A stretch of 64,000 nt of DNA from Cerrena zonata (taxonomy: Eukaryota > Basidiomycota > Agaricomycetes > Polyporales > Cerrenaceae). The DNA is taken from NCBI GenBank assembly GCA_038087015.1, contig JASBNA010000016.1, positions 434,001 through 498,000 on the forward strand, written 5' to 3'. The notes under the pieces are model-generated. The model was given only the letters and a program-made list of their open reading frames with translations, was not told the origin of the DNA and searched no databases. Below are positions 36,898-48,326 of the stretch, piece by piece (within the stretch, counting starts at the first letter, position 1; every line of letters starts with the position of its first letter). The position numbers were made by a program, and so were the translations under genes.

Positions 36898-37975
36898 TGT
36901 CCTGCAAGATAAAAATATCATGCAGAAACATAGGAAAAGCAACAATATAGCAGAATAAATGCAGAAGAAACACTTAAAGCCCTATATCACATTATAGTAC
37001 TATCACCAGAAATAGGGATTCCAACCTGGTTTGTTGTGTGACTATCAACAGACTCAGTAATTCACAGGAATGAGTAGGCTATGCTAGTATCTACTAGTAT
37101 CAAAAATTCTGTGCAACAGGATTAGGCAGATAGATATTTCCATCAGGGATGCTTAGTAACAGGCTATGCAAGAGGCAATTTTCATCACAGATATATAACT
37201 ACAGGCTATGCAAGGAGCAACTAATACCTTAGTTGCTAGTAATTAATAACCATATGTATAGCTTTGATATCTTTGTTTCCCTTCTCACAGCTTTATTCTC
37301 TAGTAGGTAGTCAAGAGAAGGATAGAGGTATAAATAAAGCCTCTGTGTTTAGAACATACAGAGAGCATCTTAGCACATAGTTCTCAGTACAGAATCAGTG
37401 TATCAGTACAGCCCAGTCTTCAGGGTCTCAGTTGATCAGTCTCAGTGTTCCCTCTTACTTTTCCCCTTTGTATTACTCCTAGTACCTCTACCTTACCTCA
37501 GGCAGTACACCTCAGGACTATACATCTTACTTTACCTCAAACAGCATAAGGTTCAATACAGCAACAGACAGCAAGTAACTGGTTGATAGTGCAAGTAGCC
37601 ACTATAACCTATCCTTAGTGATTCAAGAGAAACCTAGTGTTTTTTATCAGCTAAGAAAACAGAGACAAAGTGGTCTCCAGTTTATATTCCATAGTGGGAA
37701 GTCTTACCTAAGAGAAGTATTGTCATTCTCTTGAAGGGGATAAACTCTTACTCTTTGCTGCTTTATTATATAATCTTTGCTAACACATTCATTTAACCCC
37801 TTACTCCCCTCACCCCTTTTCTACCCCTTTCATAGACAACACCGCGGGCTTGTAGATTTAACTCAGAAATACGAACAACAGGGAATATTCGGTGTAAAGT
37901 CTCACCTAAGAAACCCCTGCAGAAAGTTCGTTTATACCCCACATTTACCTAACTAAACACTTTCTGATACCGACA
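36898..37975 (+). repeat. 5' LTR of element B
   Basis: 1,078 bp, starts TGTCCTGCAAG, ends ATACCGACA. A TATA-like GTATAAATAAAG lies at 37329-37340. The 62-codon open frame inside it (37398-37586) has no sign of being a gene and repeats in the other LTR. Confidence 0.93.
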
Positions 37976-38033
37976 TCAGTGGAGCCCACCGCGAGGGGTT
38001 ATTTCTGCAAATCTACTTAACTTGTTGTCCAAT

Positions 38034-41000
38034 ATGACAGGTTCCCCAATCTCCCCTTCCTCTGAATCCAGTTTTATACTTACCCCTGTGGCAGTCTCAC
38101 AGCCACAGACTCCTCTAGCTTCCACTTCTCAGGCATTCAATCTTTTTCCATTATTTACTAATCCCAAGCCTAGTTCTCCACCAGTCAAACCCACAGCCAA
38201 CATGCGTCCACTAACTCCCATAGTACTCTCTAGGTCTCAATCAAACACTTCAATACCATCTAAGACCACCAAGACCTCTAAGACCAAGCCTTCAGGGATA
38301 TATCTGTTACCTGTCCCTGGCACTAGAAATGCTCCCAAGAAGTTCAAGGGAAAGTTCTCTCGTATCAAGTTGTTTATTAAACACTATGAGAAACTCTGTG
38401 TCCAAAAGGAAGTCAAGGATGATGAGGAGAAGATCCAAAATATCACTCAGTACTGTTCCAGAAGTGTTCGAGAATTCATGGAAGGACTTACCAGCTACAC
38501 AGGCAAGAACTGGGACATCTTTGTTCAAGATCTTATGGAATTCTATGATGCAGAAAGGGATACTAAACGTTATAAAAGAGGTGATCTTGAAGCCTACTGC
38601 AGACGTAAAGGACATAAGAAGAGCACTATGCGTCTTCCTCGATGGAAACAATATAATCGAGAGTTCATACGTATTGCAGGTTGGTTGGTCTCTCACAAAA
38701 AGTTATCCCTCACTGATCAGTCATTATATTTCTGGAAAGGAATCCCTCAGGATTTTAGAGACAAGCTTGAAGCTCGTTTACTAGCAATAAATCCTGACCA
38801 TGACTTAGAAATTCCCTTTGATATGGAACAGGTATCCAAAGTAGCCAAGTCATTCCTTCAAAGGAATAGGTTCGACCATGACCGAGTACAGTCTGACGAT
38901 GATATCACAGACCTTTCTTCTAGTGATTCTGAATATGACTCTAGTGACAGTGAATTCAGTTCTGATTCAGACAGTGATACTGACAAAGAAGACAGACGAA
39001 AGTCCAAGAAGTCTAAGAGACACAAGAGTTCTAGATCTTCATCCAAAGCATCCTCCAAAGAAAAGAAGAAAGTTCATTTTAAATCTTCTTTGAAGGAATC
39101 AAGCAGGTCAGAGCCCAAGTCACCTGTGAAAACTAAAGCTGAACCAGGTCCAGATAAGTCTCAAGAAGTAGAAGAACTCATAAACAAGATGAATCGACTA
39201 TCTATTCATGATCCCACCTACTCCGTTTTATATTATAGAGCTTGTCATCTTGACCCTATAGTCAGCCATATTATGGTAAATCCACAAGAAAGGCAAGAAA
39301 TTGCTAAGAGGATGTTACAAAAACAATCAGCTGAAAGTAGAGGTACCTATTCAAATACTAATTCAACCCCTGTATTTGAAAGAGCCACTCCCCCACATAT
39401 GAGACCAGGTAGCAATGCATACCAGCAGTCACCTTTACCAGGAGATCGCAAGTGTTTTGGATGTGGAGGCACAGGACATACAATGTTCTACTGCTCAAAA
39501 ATAGATGATCTAGTATCTAAAGGTGTGTTGTCAAAAGATAATTCTGGTAAATTGGTAATGGCAGATGGTTCATTTATCAGACGAATGATGAACGAGTCCT
39601 TTGTAGAAGCTGCCGAAAGGTTGCGCCCAGTCCAATCCAATTATATCTCAGTTGTCGAGCCAAAAGTAGATGGGTATGATTCAGATTCCATGGACTCAGA
39701 TACTGACTCAGACTCAGACTCAGATCGACAGGTTTTTATAGCAACTAGGTCTCAAGCCAGGACAACTAGATCCAAGAAATTAGGATCTGACGATATGTAT
39801 CCCTCAGCTCGTTTGCGACATGAAAGCAAACATCCTAGGTTTTCTGACAGAAGTAGGACCAAGAAAATAGTTCCTTCAGATGATGAAGAAATACTTACAG
39901 TCCCAAAGGTTCCAAAGCCAGTCAATGTGGAAGAAACAATATTCAATCCAGACAATGAAGATGCATTCATGGAAGACACTACTCCAGCAGGTTTAATAAA
40001 TAGGAAGAGGTCAGAACTTCAAGTGACCCCCAAAAGACTTCCTAGACAAACTGACCTACAATCTCAAGTAAATCGTGGGAAAATTCTGGATGAAATATTG
40101 GAACAACCAATGACTATGCCTTTGAAATACTATTTGGGAACATCTAAAGAACTATCTGAAGATTTGCGGGAACGATTGAAACCCAAAGCGCCTGCCACAC
40201 CTCCAGGAATCTCAAATGACAAGCCCACAGTGACAGAGAAAGCAAAAGCTGACTTTATTAATACTAATAATCCTATGGTGGCCGCTGCAACTATTTACAA
40301 GGCAAAAGAGACTCTAATTCGACTACGTATGGAATGCGACGGAATGCCAATTACTGCAATAATCGACACAGGATCACAGCTGAATATTGCTCACCAAGAT
40401 GTGTGGAAACATATTATTGCTCGACCTATTGATAAACAAAATCGAGTTAGTATGAACGACGCTAACGGGGGGGAAAGTAAATTGAAGGGACTTGTGGCAA
40501 ATGTACCCTTGAATTGCGGAAGCGTAAGGACATATGCAAGCATTCACGTCGGGGACAAGGTTCCATTCGATTTACTGTTGGGTAGACCATGGCAGCGGGG
40601 GAATTTCGTATCCATTGATGAGCGCGAAGATGGGACATACTTACTATTTAAAGACCAGAATATGGATGTACGTCACGAAATATTAGTCACACCAGACGAA
40701 CAGTGGGTAGAAGACCCGGAAGTAACTGATTATATTCATCGAGCGCGACGAGCCAAATTTCAAGTCAATATGATTACCATTCAGGAAGATATTGAGGAAT
40801 CAGGAACGGATGCAGATGATGAGCATAGTAGTGATTCGAGTACGGGTATAGACATCGAGGGAACCGAGACATACGACGAAACCACATCAATGAGAACGAT
40901 GTCCTTAATCCCTCGAAAGCGTAAAATTCTCCCTCCGATGAATGAGAGACCCAGTAATCGTCCCCGGAGGACTCCTGTTATCGACGTCCAATCAAAGTAC

Positions 41001-41912
41001 GAAATTATGGGTCCAATAGCTTCTACAAGTCGAATAGAACTGGACGAAGGGGCACCAGGACTTAGTTGGCCGATTACAGACCGTGAAGTCCAGTCTTTTG
41101 CGAGTCTTTGGGAGCAAACATGTAAAGAAGATCCTGAAGAAACGAGGAAAGAAGACGAGGAGGACGAGGACATACCAGATTACGAAACGACAGAAACGAG
41201 CCTAGAGGTAATAGGGGAAGACACGAAAAAGTGGGAGCTGAGACAGATATTGACCAAGACGAGCACTCGAGAATGGCGAGCAAACAAAGACATACCGAGT
41301 AGACCATCGGCGATTACCAAGGCAGTATCTAGAGCGAGACGTCGCAGGCGAAGCCGAGTTAACCTAGTCAAAGAAGCATTAGAAAACCACCGAGAAAGTC
41401 GAGTCAGGTCAACGATGGACAAATTCTATCAACTGACCCATACGTTGACGGCAAAGTACACCCAGAATCCAGTACTTACCGATGCAAAAGCCGTACCAGC
41501 AGCAACTAGACACGACAAGGGAAAGAGGAAGGCACTACCAGACTTACCAACAATGGAAAGTCATAGTAACCGCAGTGATCGTAACACCACACAACGCGTG
41601 ATAAATGATCGAAACGCGATCGAAGCAGGATCCATAAGTTCGATTTCGAACAGTTTGATATCCAATCCAGATCCGAGTTCCCCTGTAATAAGTCCGCAAA
41701 AGAGAAGAGATTTGTCACGACTGGTAGTAGGTCAGCAGATGGCTTCCGGTTCCAGACATACACTAACTGGGGACATTCCCCCTGAATCGAGAAATACAAA
41801 TGCCTCGGAGATGAAACAGACCGTTAGCAACGAGGATACATCACTTATGATTCAGCTACTGGGACGACTGCGGCAAATTAGTCTTAGAGACGTACAGGAG
41901 CCAAAGACTTAG
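38034..41912 (+). CDS. Element B gag-protease polyprotein
   Basis: The first ATG in the frame is at 38034, 58 bp after the LTR. The N-terminal 300 residues are a capsid-like helical region (KFKGKFSRIKLFIKHYEKLC, WKGIPQDFRDKLEARLL) followed by an acidic Ser/Asp stretch. A CCHC zinc knuckle (CFGCGGTGHTMFYC) lies at about residue 480. The aspartic protease active site is AIIDTGSQLNI at about 775, with the flap/ILLGRPW-type motif (DLLLGRPWQRG) about 80 residues later. A charged 400-residue C-terminal extension follows. No RT is encoded here; RT lies in a separate ORF 6.5 kb downstream. Confidence 0.88.
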   Translation: MTGSPISPSSESSFILTPVAVSQPQTPLASTSQAFNLFPLFTNPKPSSPPVKPTANMRPLTPIVLSRSQSNTSIPSKTTKTSKTKPSGIYLLPVPGTRNAPKKFKGKFSRIKLFIKHYEKLCVQKEVKDDEEKIQNITQYCSRSVREFMEGLTSYTGKNWDIFVQDLMEFYDAERDTKRYKRGDLEAYCRRKGHKKSTMRLPRWKQYNREFIRIAGWLVSHKKLSLTDQSLYFWKGIPQDFRDKLEARLLAINPDHDLEIPFDMEQVSKVAKSFLQRNRFDHDRVQSDDDITDLSSSDSEYDSSDSEFSSDSDSDTDKEDRRKSKKSKRHKSSRSSSKASSKEKKKVHFKSSLKESSRSEPKSPVKTKAEPGPDKSQEVEELINKMNRLSIHDPTYSVLYYRACHLDPIVSHIMVNPQERQEIAKRMLQKQSAESRGTYSNTNSTPVFERATPPHMRPGSNAYQQSPLPGDRKCFGCGGTGHTMFYCSKIDDLVSKGVLSKDNSGKLVMADGSFIRRMMNESFVEAAERLRPVQSNYISVVEPKVDGYDSDSMDSDTDSDSDSDRQVFIATRSQARTTRSKKLGSDDMYPSARLRHESKHPRFSDRSRTKKIVPSDDEEILTVPKVPKPVNVEETIFNPDNEDAFMEDTTPAGLINRKRSELQVTPKRLPRQTDLQSQVNRGKILDEILEQPMTMPLKYYLGTSKELSEDLRERLKPKAPATPPGISNDKPTVTEKAKADFINTNNPMVAAATIYKAKETLIRLRMECDGMPITAIIDTGSQLNIAHQDVWKHIIARPIDKQNRVSMNDANGGESKLKGLVANVPLNCGSVRTYASIHVGDKVPFDLLLGRPWQRGNFVSIDEREDGTYLLFKDQNMDVRHEILVTPDEQWVEDPEVTDYIHRARRAKFQVNMITIQEDIEESGTDADDEHSSDSSTGIDIEGTETYDETTSMRTMSLIPRKRKILPPMNERPSNRPRRTPVIDVQSKYEIMGPIASTSRIELDEGAPGLSWPITDREVQSFASLWEQTCKEDPEETRKEDEEDEDIPDYETTETSLEVIGEDTKKWELRQILTKTSTREWRANKDIPSRPSAITKAVSRARRRRRSRVNLVKEALENHRESRVRSTMDKFYQLTHTLTAKYTQNPVLTDAKAVPAATRHDKGKRKALPDLPTMESHSNRSDRNTTQRVINDRNAIEAGSISSISNSLISNPDPSSPVISPQKRRDLSRLVVGQQMASGSRHTLTGDIPPESRNTNASEMKQTVSNEDTSLMIQLLGRLRQISLRDVQEPKT

Positions 41913-42024
41913 CTTAAAAGGGAGCTGATCAACCCGAAGAGTTTCTTTAACATTCTCATCTTCTTCAATTTTTTTCATTACTACTTTTCGTCGCTGGCCG
42001 TCGAAAAAACCTTCGTGACTCATT

Positions 42025-43986
42025 ATGTCTAGAGTAAACAAGACCTCCCCTAATCCAACCCATAACGCCATACTACATTTCGAACCTACCGCTTTTCGTG
42101 CCAAAGAAGACAACGGGTATGAATCATTGCCACCGGTTGGTAAAGTCGACCCCATTCCTATGTCAGATATACTCAGCACCGAGTACGCCATCGGAGAATT
42201 CGATAGGCAACACCCGGAACCCAACGCACTAGTCAATATTAGTATGGACAAAATCTTTCCGATACAAGTGGCTGGCGACGTACGCACAGGCTCTCGTAGT
42301 TTTCTATGTCATAACGCTACGGTCATCATTTCTCCCTTCGACAAGCAATTCGAACCTACCATCGGATTATACCAGGCATCCATCCAGCTTTCCCCCCGTC
42401 AAAGGGCCGATAACTGGACTGGCGTGTGTCTCACGAGGGAAGACGTGACAAGCACCGCAGCTTCCGTCATCTTTGCAGAACCTAGGTTTCCCGAATCAAA
42501 GTTTAGTACTTTTACCCCTATGACCTTATTTGTGGACGAAAACGAAAGGGCCAGAGAGCTTTCCGAGAACAGCCGAAGCGAACGGGTGGAGCCAGTACAA
42601 ATCAAGATTGAAGAAGCTAAAGAAGGCAATGCCTTTAGGTCGCACGCGATATCACGTGCCGTTCAGGTCGAAGAATGTCACGACTCGGACATCACGATGG
42701 AAGGTGAAGAAGGTAGGGGACTCGAGCATTTACCGACCTTTGACTTTGTTGACCATCATCGAATTCTAGTCAAAACGGTCCCTAGCTCGCCTCTCCACAC
42801 TCAAGAATTCACCAGAGGAAGGTATGAGGATTTCGAAGAACTTGACATAATTCACGACTTACTAGGAATCAGACCTTTAAGGACAGCAGCGGATATAGCC
42901 AAAGATCTCAGTCAATATTGTGAAGGATGTTCCGGCAAGAAAACATACTCACGCCCCGGCGATATTGAAGTTGAGCGTCCTCCCACTCCTCATCCGTTTT
43001 TTACCTGTACTACCAATGCACTTTCGGAACTCGAAAAGAAACAACAGAGACTCGACGGTCTTAGGCATGGAGGATTTCACCCTTTGTCCGAAGTCCCTCA
43101 TCGATTTTCTGTTCCTCACTCTCAAGCAAAGACGAACGTGTTAGCAGATGATCTGGCCGGTTTAAATATCGAGGACGTAGCATCACGAAAGCATGCCACG
43201 ACTCCGATTCCCCATCGTCGCGCACCTCCTCCGCCATCTATTCCCGTCCACTCGATTACGGGTGAAGTCATCAATTCTCATGCAGAACGTCTTGCATCGG
43301 GAAGCATTTCGGAAAGCTCTCCCGTCCTACCTATGCTAAAAGAAATTCGACCTCACATCGACCAATCGAAACGTCTTGAATCGCCGGAGGACTTACTCCC
43401 TCCAGGCTTTGATGGGTATCTTTGCAAAGCAGCAGGAATCCCTATGGACACGCGACTCAAGGACCGTGACTTATGGCTACGAGCAGTGAACGTCTTCTTG
43501 CTCAAGTTCTCTGAAGATATCTGTGACGATTTAGGACGAAAGGAATGGGCTAGTAGAATGCAACAAGAATATCGTGGTTCCCGAGGCGACACACCATTGG
43601 GAAACTATTGCTACCTATTCACAACTGACCCCCAAGATGACATTAAAGGCAATGTCTATTTGCATCCGATCGAGCGCAAATCGATTCGCCAATGCTTGGC
43701 CTATCTTACTTATCCAAATCTCCCCATGCCCGGAACAGATGCATCATACGCGGTTTTCATGTTACATTCTATCAATAATCTAACCACGCCCAATATTCTT
43801 AAAGCCAACTCCATAAACCAGCGAAGACTCAGAGGGGAATTTGGACGACCTAACGAATATCCCAGACTCAACAGCCAAACTCGTCTAGAAAATAGACGAA
43901 AAGTCACTAATCACCAAAATGACTCTCTCACATCGTTCGGTAGCTGGGCTACGGACTCGGACCTCGAATCCTGCGACTCATATTAA
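42025..43986 (+). CDS. Element B accessory ORF, unknown (653 aa)
   Basis: Starts 112 bp after gag-protease in a different frame. It is an uninterrupted 653-residue frame. The middle is Pro/His rich (HRRAPPPPSIPVHSITGE), and the C-terminal 200 residues look folded (DLWLRAVNVFLLKFSEDICDD, LTYPNLPMPGTDASYAVFML). No Cys knuckle, catalytic triad or TM segment is apparent. I do not recognise it; its intactness in an element with identical LTRs argues that it is functional. Confidence 0.65.
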   Translation: MSRVNKTSPNPTHNAILHFEPTAFRAKEDNGYESLPPVGKVDPIPMSDILSTEYAIGEFDRQHPEPNALVNISMDKIFPIQVAGDVRTGSRSFLCHNATVIISPFDKQFEPTIGLYQASIQLSPRQRADNWTGVCLTREDVTSTAASVIFAEPRFPESKFSTFTPMTLFVDENERARELSENSRSERVEPVQIKIEEAKEGNAFRSHAISRAVQVEECHDSDITMEGEEGRGLEHLPTFDFVDHHRILVKTVPSSPLHTQEFTRGRYEDFEELDIIHDLLGIRPLRTAADIAKDLSQYCEGCSGKKTYSRPGDIEVERPPTPHPFFTCTTNALSELEKKQQRLDGLRHGGFHPLSEVPHRFSVPHSQAKTNVLADDLAGLNIEDVASRKHATTPIPHRRAPPPPSIPVHSITGEVINSHAERLASGSISESSPVLPMLKEIRPHIDQSKRLESPEDLLPPGFDGYLCKAAGIPMDTRLKDRDLWLRAVNVFLLKFSEDICDDLGRKEWASRMQQEYRGSRGDTPLGNYCYLFTTDPQDDIKGNVYLHPIERKSIRQCLAYLTYPNLPMPGTDASYAVFMLHSINNLTTPNILKANSINQRRLRGEFGRPNEYPRLNSQTRLENRRKVTNHQNDSLTSFGSWATDSDLESCDSY

Positions 43987-44883
43987 TCCAACCAAGGGCA
44001 CCTCACATTACTCTGTACACACACACCAACCACGTCCGCGTTCTCCGTATTTTCGTCCCTGGTGGTCGAGAATCACGACTTATCTTGCACACCATCCCAT
44101 ACTCCCTCTCTTCTTTTTATCATTGTGTGCAAACATATTCTTATTCTCCTCGAAAACCCTTGACGGGTCTACTCTCTCCTCTCCCTTTAACATCTCCTCG
44201 AACATCCCCACAACCGATATCGTCTCCACAAACCCGTACCGACCCAAGATTGACCCCATCATCTGTACCTTCAATATTACGTGCCGACTGGCGTCGGGGG
44301 ATTCTATTTGAAGAATTACGGGTATTTGTCTCCGATCTGTTTGTTTTGATTTTGATCCTAACCATCTTCATTATCCGCTATCTTCTTTTGTTCTATGCGA
44401 CCAACCTACTGGTCCATCGACTCACTATTCGCCCCTTGGCCGAGCCAAGACTACAGGTCGTACATCCAAATCCCATGCTCCAGTTTCAATACGCCGAAGC
44501 ATATTTCACACTCATTTGTCAAACCATTAATCGATTCCTCCATCACGTTTTCCTTTTTCTTCTTCATGAACTCTACATTTTCAGGTAGACGACAGTGCCG
44601 GACTACCGAAAGAGGGGTAGCTTGTTTCGTTGCTCTTCTTTCCTTTGCAGCACGTGCCTACTTCCTTCTTCTAGTATCCCACAGAATCAATCATCGACTT
44701 CGAAACGCCATGATCTTAGAAAATGGACGACGAGTACCAATCAATCCCCATACCTTCTTACCATACTATCGATGGATGCAGGCCGCCTTTGATGCACGAC
44801 AAGAAGCTGATCTAAGTTTTCGAAGGGTACTTTATATTCTGGCCAGATCCCATTGCACACTTTACAGTTACTTCGGACTATGA
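43919..44883 (+). CDS. Element B overlapping hydrophobic ORFs (possible membrane proteins)
   Basis: Three frames overlap: 43919-44311 (starting inside the end of the 653-aa ORF), 44085-44588, and 44395-44883. Each encodes one strong hydrophobic segment: ILPLFFLSLCANIFLF, LFVLILILTIFIIRYLLLFY and CFVALLSFAARAYFLLLV. The DNA is pyrimidine-rich, which by itself yields Leu/Phe/Ser-rich ORFs, so at most some are real. Splicing may join parts of them. They sit in an envelope-like position relative to gag, but before pol. No glycoprotein hallmark is claimed. Confidence 0.4.
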
Positions 44884-45760
44884 CTATTAAGCTCTTACAA
44901 TAGTCGGGCCTTAGGTTGTCGACGCTTCTACCACCAAGCTGGGATAACACCCTCACTATCGGGCACGAACCAATTTCATCGATTTCTTCTACCTCTATCG
45001 GCTTATTTATCTCGAAGCCAACGCAGCCTTTATGCGGGGACATTCTATTTTTTTCATGCTATATATTCAAGGCGCAATCCGGTTTATACCCTTATTTCTT
45101 TCCTGATTCTTAGGTTATAGATATTTACGACGCAAGCACATTCTTGCTTGTGGATATCTCCCTCCCCTGGCTTTTTCGTATCATTCTATTTATTTTCGAT
45201 GTTATCGTCGTTTCGTAGCCAATGCAGCCTTTATGCATGGACAATTCCATTCGACTCTCCTTATACCTAGTTATTCATAAAAACTCTACGTCAACGGACT
45301 TACACTAGGGACTACTTTATCATTACGGCTACATTTCACGCAGGCGTAGATTGCTAGCCATGTTCGTAGTAGCCTCGTTATCATGTAATAACGAATGTTC
45401 CTCTGCGAAACTTGTTCGAGTCCGAAACTAAAAATTATCGGGGCCTATTAAAAAGGAATGCTCATTTGTCTTGTCACTTTCATTCCGATTCATCTTGCGG
45501 ATCGTTTTAATAGGCAAGAAAAAATAGGTTCGTCGAAACCTTTACCAAACATGAACATACAATCATCCGATAATCGTAGCAGCCTATAAACTCCGAAGTC
45601 ATAGAAACACGTGTCGAGATTAGAGTTAAGCATCTAATCAATTGGATATGATGCTCGATGTCAAGAAAGGGATGCTAAGTCAGATCGTTAACACGTGTCA
45701 GACTCGTGTCATGCATCATGTCATAATCAAGTATGACTCACCAAGGACATATGAAAATAA
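44884..45760. other. Element B, region with diverged repeats of a short coding motif
   Basis: Near 45010-45050 and 45215-45260 the sequences GCCAACGCAGCCTTTATGCG and GCCAATGCAGCCTTTATGCA recur. They read EANAAFMRGHS and VANAAFMHGQF in suitable frames, similar to YRWMQAAFDARQ in the ORF ending at 44883. This suggests further exons of the hydrophobic gene(s), but splice sites could not be fixed. Confidence 0.4.
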
Positions 45761-46567
45761 TCAAGTACGACCAGTCATAAGAGCGTCGATAGCTCGGTGA
45801 GCAAAATACTCGTCACGCATGATGTTGTGTGCCTCATCAGGCAAGATGATATTACGATGAGCATCCTATATAGACAAGAATAAATCAATAAGACTCTTAA
45901 AGCAAGGAACAGCAAGAAATCGACTTACGTAGGGGAAGAAATTGGGATCCAACAAACGGAAAAACCGAACTGAGGTGCAACGCAAGTTCATGAGGTTGCT
46001 TTGAGCCGACCGATATGTAACACTCCAGTTTAGAATGTTATCGTCGGTAATTCCTTGAACTTCTCGTGCCCGACTCTCGACGTCAGCCACCGACAAATAC
46101 GTCCAGTGATAAATACCGTCGATGCGATGAGTAAAGGGTGGAGAACGTTCATGAGCGACGAAGAATTGTGGGACATCCAAGAATACGACTTGGAGTACGC
46201 GTTGAAACTTAGCAATCAAAGTAAATTCCACATACTCTGAAGTCTCAAAGTGGACTCCAATAATCCATCCCTCGACCAAATACGAACGAGCGTTGAGTAG
46301 AAACTCGAGATCTGGGATTCCTTCAATACGCAGCATGATCTTATCCCCTAATCCTAAATCAGGATTGGAATCGTAAGGACGAAACAGCCCAATACGATGA
46401 GGGTAGGTCAAGGGATGTGCACTTCGGTAGACGTAAGAGCCGAGGAGTGAAGTAAATTGGACATCGCCTGGTGCTCCAATAGGACAAGAAAGCCCAGGGA
46501 CCTCAGGAGGACATTCAGGGAAGTAAGTCGACAACCCAGAGGCACGAAGGAGATGAGAGCTTAGCAT
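45761..46567 (-). CDS. Antisense gene 1 of element B (247 aa, spliced)
   Basis: Exons 46567-45929 and 45865-45761 on the minus strand, joined at a GTAAGT donor and a TATATAG acceptor in phase 0. The protein starts MLSSHLLRASGLSTYFPECPP. The core includes SYLVEGWIIGVHFETSEYVEF, KFQRVLQVVFLDVPQF and YHWTYLSVADVESRAREVQG; the tail is LPDEAHNIMRDEYFAHRAID. It is a distant paralogue of the neighbouring antisense gene: the aligned cores share (I/V)GV, RxLQ(I/V)(V/F)F, Y.xW.(F/Y) and RAR(E/A)xQG, and both have one intron near the C-terminus in the same phase. It is antisense to gag and pol, with its own splice signals. No known family. Confidence 0.65.
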
Positions 46568-47122
46568 GATGGACAAGAATGCTAGAGGAAAGAAACGACA
46601 AGGGAAGGGACACCTCTCACATGCATCAGTACATTTATCCAGACAAGCTAAGAGAATATACACACTAGAACGAGTCTAGGACAGAAGCCTCGGGTTTGCA
46701 TAAACATGACTCCCATCACTGACTTCCTTGACATGATGCGACTGTGTCACCTTCTTTCAGGAACATGGAGAAGAAGCGTGAGTCCATACTTACAATTATA
46801 GGTTCCAATCAGACCATTTGAGTCTATCTTATTCAAGTATTAGGTATATTGTTTATACTAAGAAGCGATGATAGCGAGGGACAGGACACATCAAGAAGTA
46901 GTGGACGATATAACAACGGAAAACAAAGAGAAGTGAGTAATAGAAAAAATTCCGTTTACAAATTGGTCGATGAGAAGAGAAGACAAATCCCCTGACCAAG
47001 ACAGTGGAATATCAGACGCAATACAATCATTGGTTCTTGTAATATTGATGGATTAGACTCCATCACAGCTGCGCCGGATGAAACCTAGGTTATCCCTAGA
47101 CACACTAAAGTCAGTAAAGCCG

Positions 47123-47912
47123 TCAAAAGGTCAAACTGTCAAAGCGTACAACAACAAAGACAGACTCGTCAAGGAATTCCTACACCTCCTCATAAGTTAT
47201 TGTTTTCAATCAAACAAAGGAGATGTTTACGTACCAAAGAGGATGTCGACCAAGACGAACCCATCTGCAACATTTCGGAATCCATGCGGGGAAGTTCTGC
47301 CATCACTTGGAGGCGAGTAAGATCAGCCGCAACAAACTCTGGCCAGGCAGACTGCGGAGAATCAACAAAAGGGAGAAGTCCCTGGGCTCGAGCCCGGTAG
47401 TTGGCATAACGCATAAATACCCATTTAGGGTACCCATCTTCCCATGAAATTAGTTGAGGAAGACTGTATGGGTCAATCCGAGTTCGTAAGGCTATCAGAA
47501 AGAATATCTGAAGCCGGCCCTGGTAGGCACCGACCATAACGAAGGTGACACGGGAAATCGTGATGTCCTCGACCCCGACAATGAAGCATTGAATCTGTCT
47601 GGCTTTGAGTTCGTCAACGGTTTCAGAAGGGTTGACGCAGGGAAGTTCAAGGACCATCGATAGTCCCAACTTCAATAAAGGGACCACTCTACACAGAGGG
47701 TCGACCTGAAAGAAGTGATGGGAGTGCTTATCCACTGCTCGTCGATAAAAGTAGACGGGCATGTATATCTTCTTGTTTATCGTTCGATGGGTCTTGTAAC
47801 GATCAAGAAGGACAACAGGCCTTGGAGGAGGTAAGGGTGATTCTACAATCAAATCGAAATCGTCAGAGTTTTCAGAAAGCGTAGAGGGACAGCAACAAGA
47901 AAAGAAACGCAT
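47123..47912 (-). CDS. Antisense gene 2 of element B (244 aa, spliced)
   Basis: Exons 47912-47235 and 47179-47123, joined at a GTACGT donor and a GGTGTAG acceptor in phase 0. The start is MRFFSCCCPSTLSENSDDFD. The core has FIVGVEDITISRVTFVMVGA, RLQIFFLIALRT, DGYPKWVFMRYANYRARAQG and the tail DESVFVVVRFDSL, which parallels the DEYFAHRAIDAL tail of antisense gene 1. The Cys-rich start (SCCCPS) could be a palmitoylation-type site. Shared intron position and phase indicate descent from one gene by tandem duplication. Confidence 0.65.
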
Positions 47913-48077
47913 TGTGTAATAGAAGATAGAGAAAAGGCGATGGAAAAATTGGAAAAGAAAGCGGTTGGTGTGGCCTTTTTAACAAGATAAATCACCCTAC
48001 TGCAATAGAAAGGAATAACGAAATAGAGAAACAATGTGCGTCAATCAAAGTTTGGTCGGCAAGCAAGCTTTCACATG

Positions 48078-48326
48078 GAAAATGTCAAATTGGAAGGGCC
48101 AGAGACCAACTAGGCAATCATGCTTCCAAGAAGAAGTCTTTCAGATGATGTAATGCTCTAGACTTACTTTGGTCCATACTTCTGAATTGAGGCGGCAGAT
48201 ACATGAATAGTGTATGTCCTTGTCAGTTTGGATCCAGTAGAGTAATAAAAATATAGACATTACCAATAGTTCCTTTTGAGTGAACATCTGAAAGACTGGA
48301 TCTTTCAACTCCGAGATTACACCCAT
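48078..48326 (-). CDS. Candidate third small antisense spliced ORF of element B
   Basis: A possible chain of three mini-exons beginning MGVISELKDPVFQMFTQ at 48326, continuing DIHYSCICRLNSEVWTK (donor GTAAGT at about 48170) and ending near 48078. The donor sites are good, but the acceptors are ordinary and the product is only about 50 residues. It may be the 5' end of a longer antisense gene or an artefact. Confidence 0.25.

Noticed and set aside
37398..37586. 62-codon frame in LTR B, repeated at 52786-52974
   Set aside because: It lies in LTR sequence and is only duplicated because the LTRs are identical; no independent evidence of coding.
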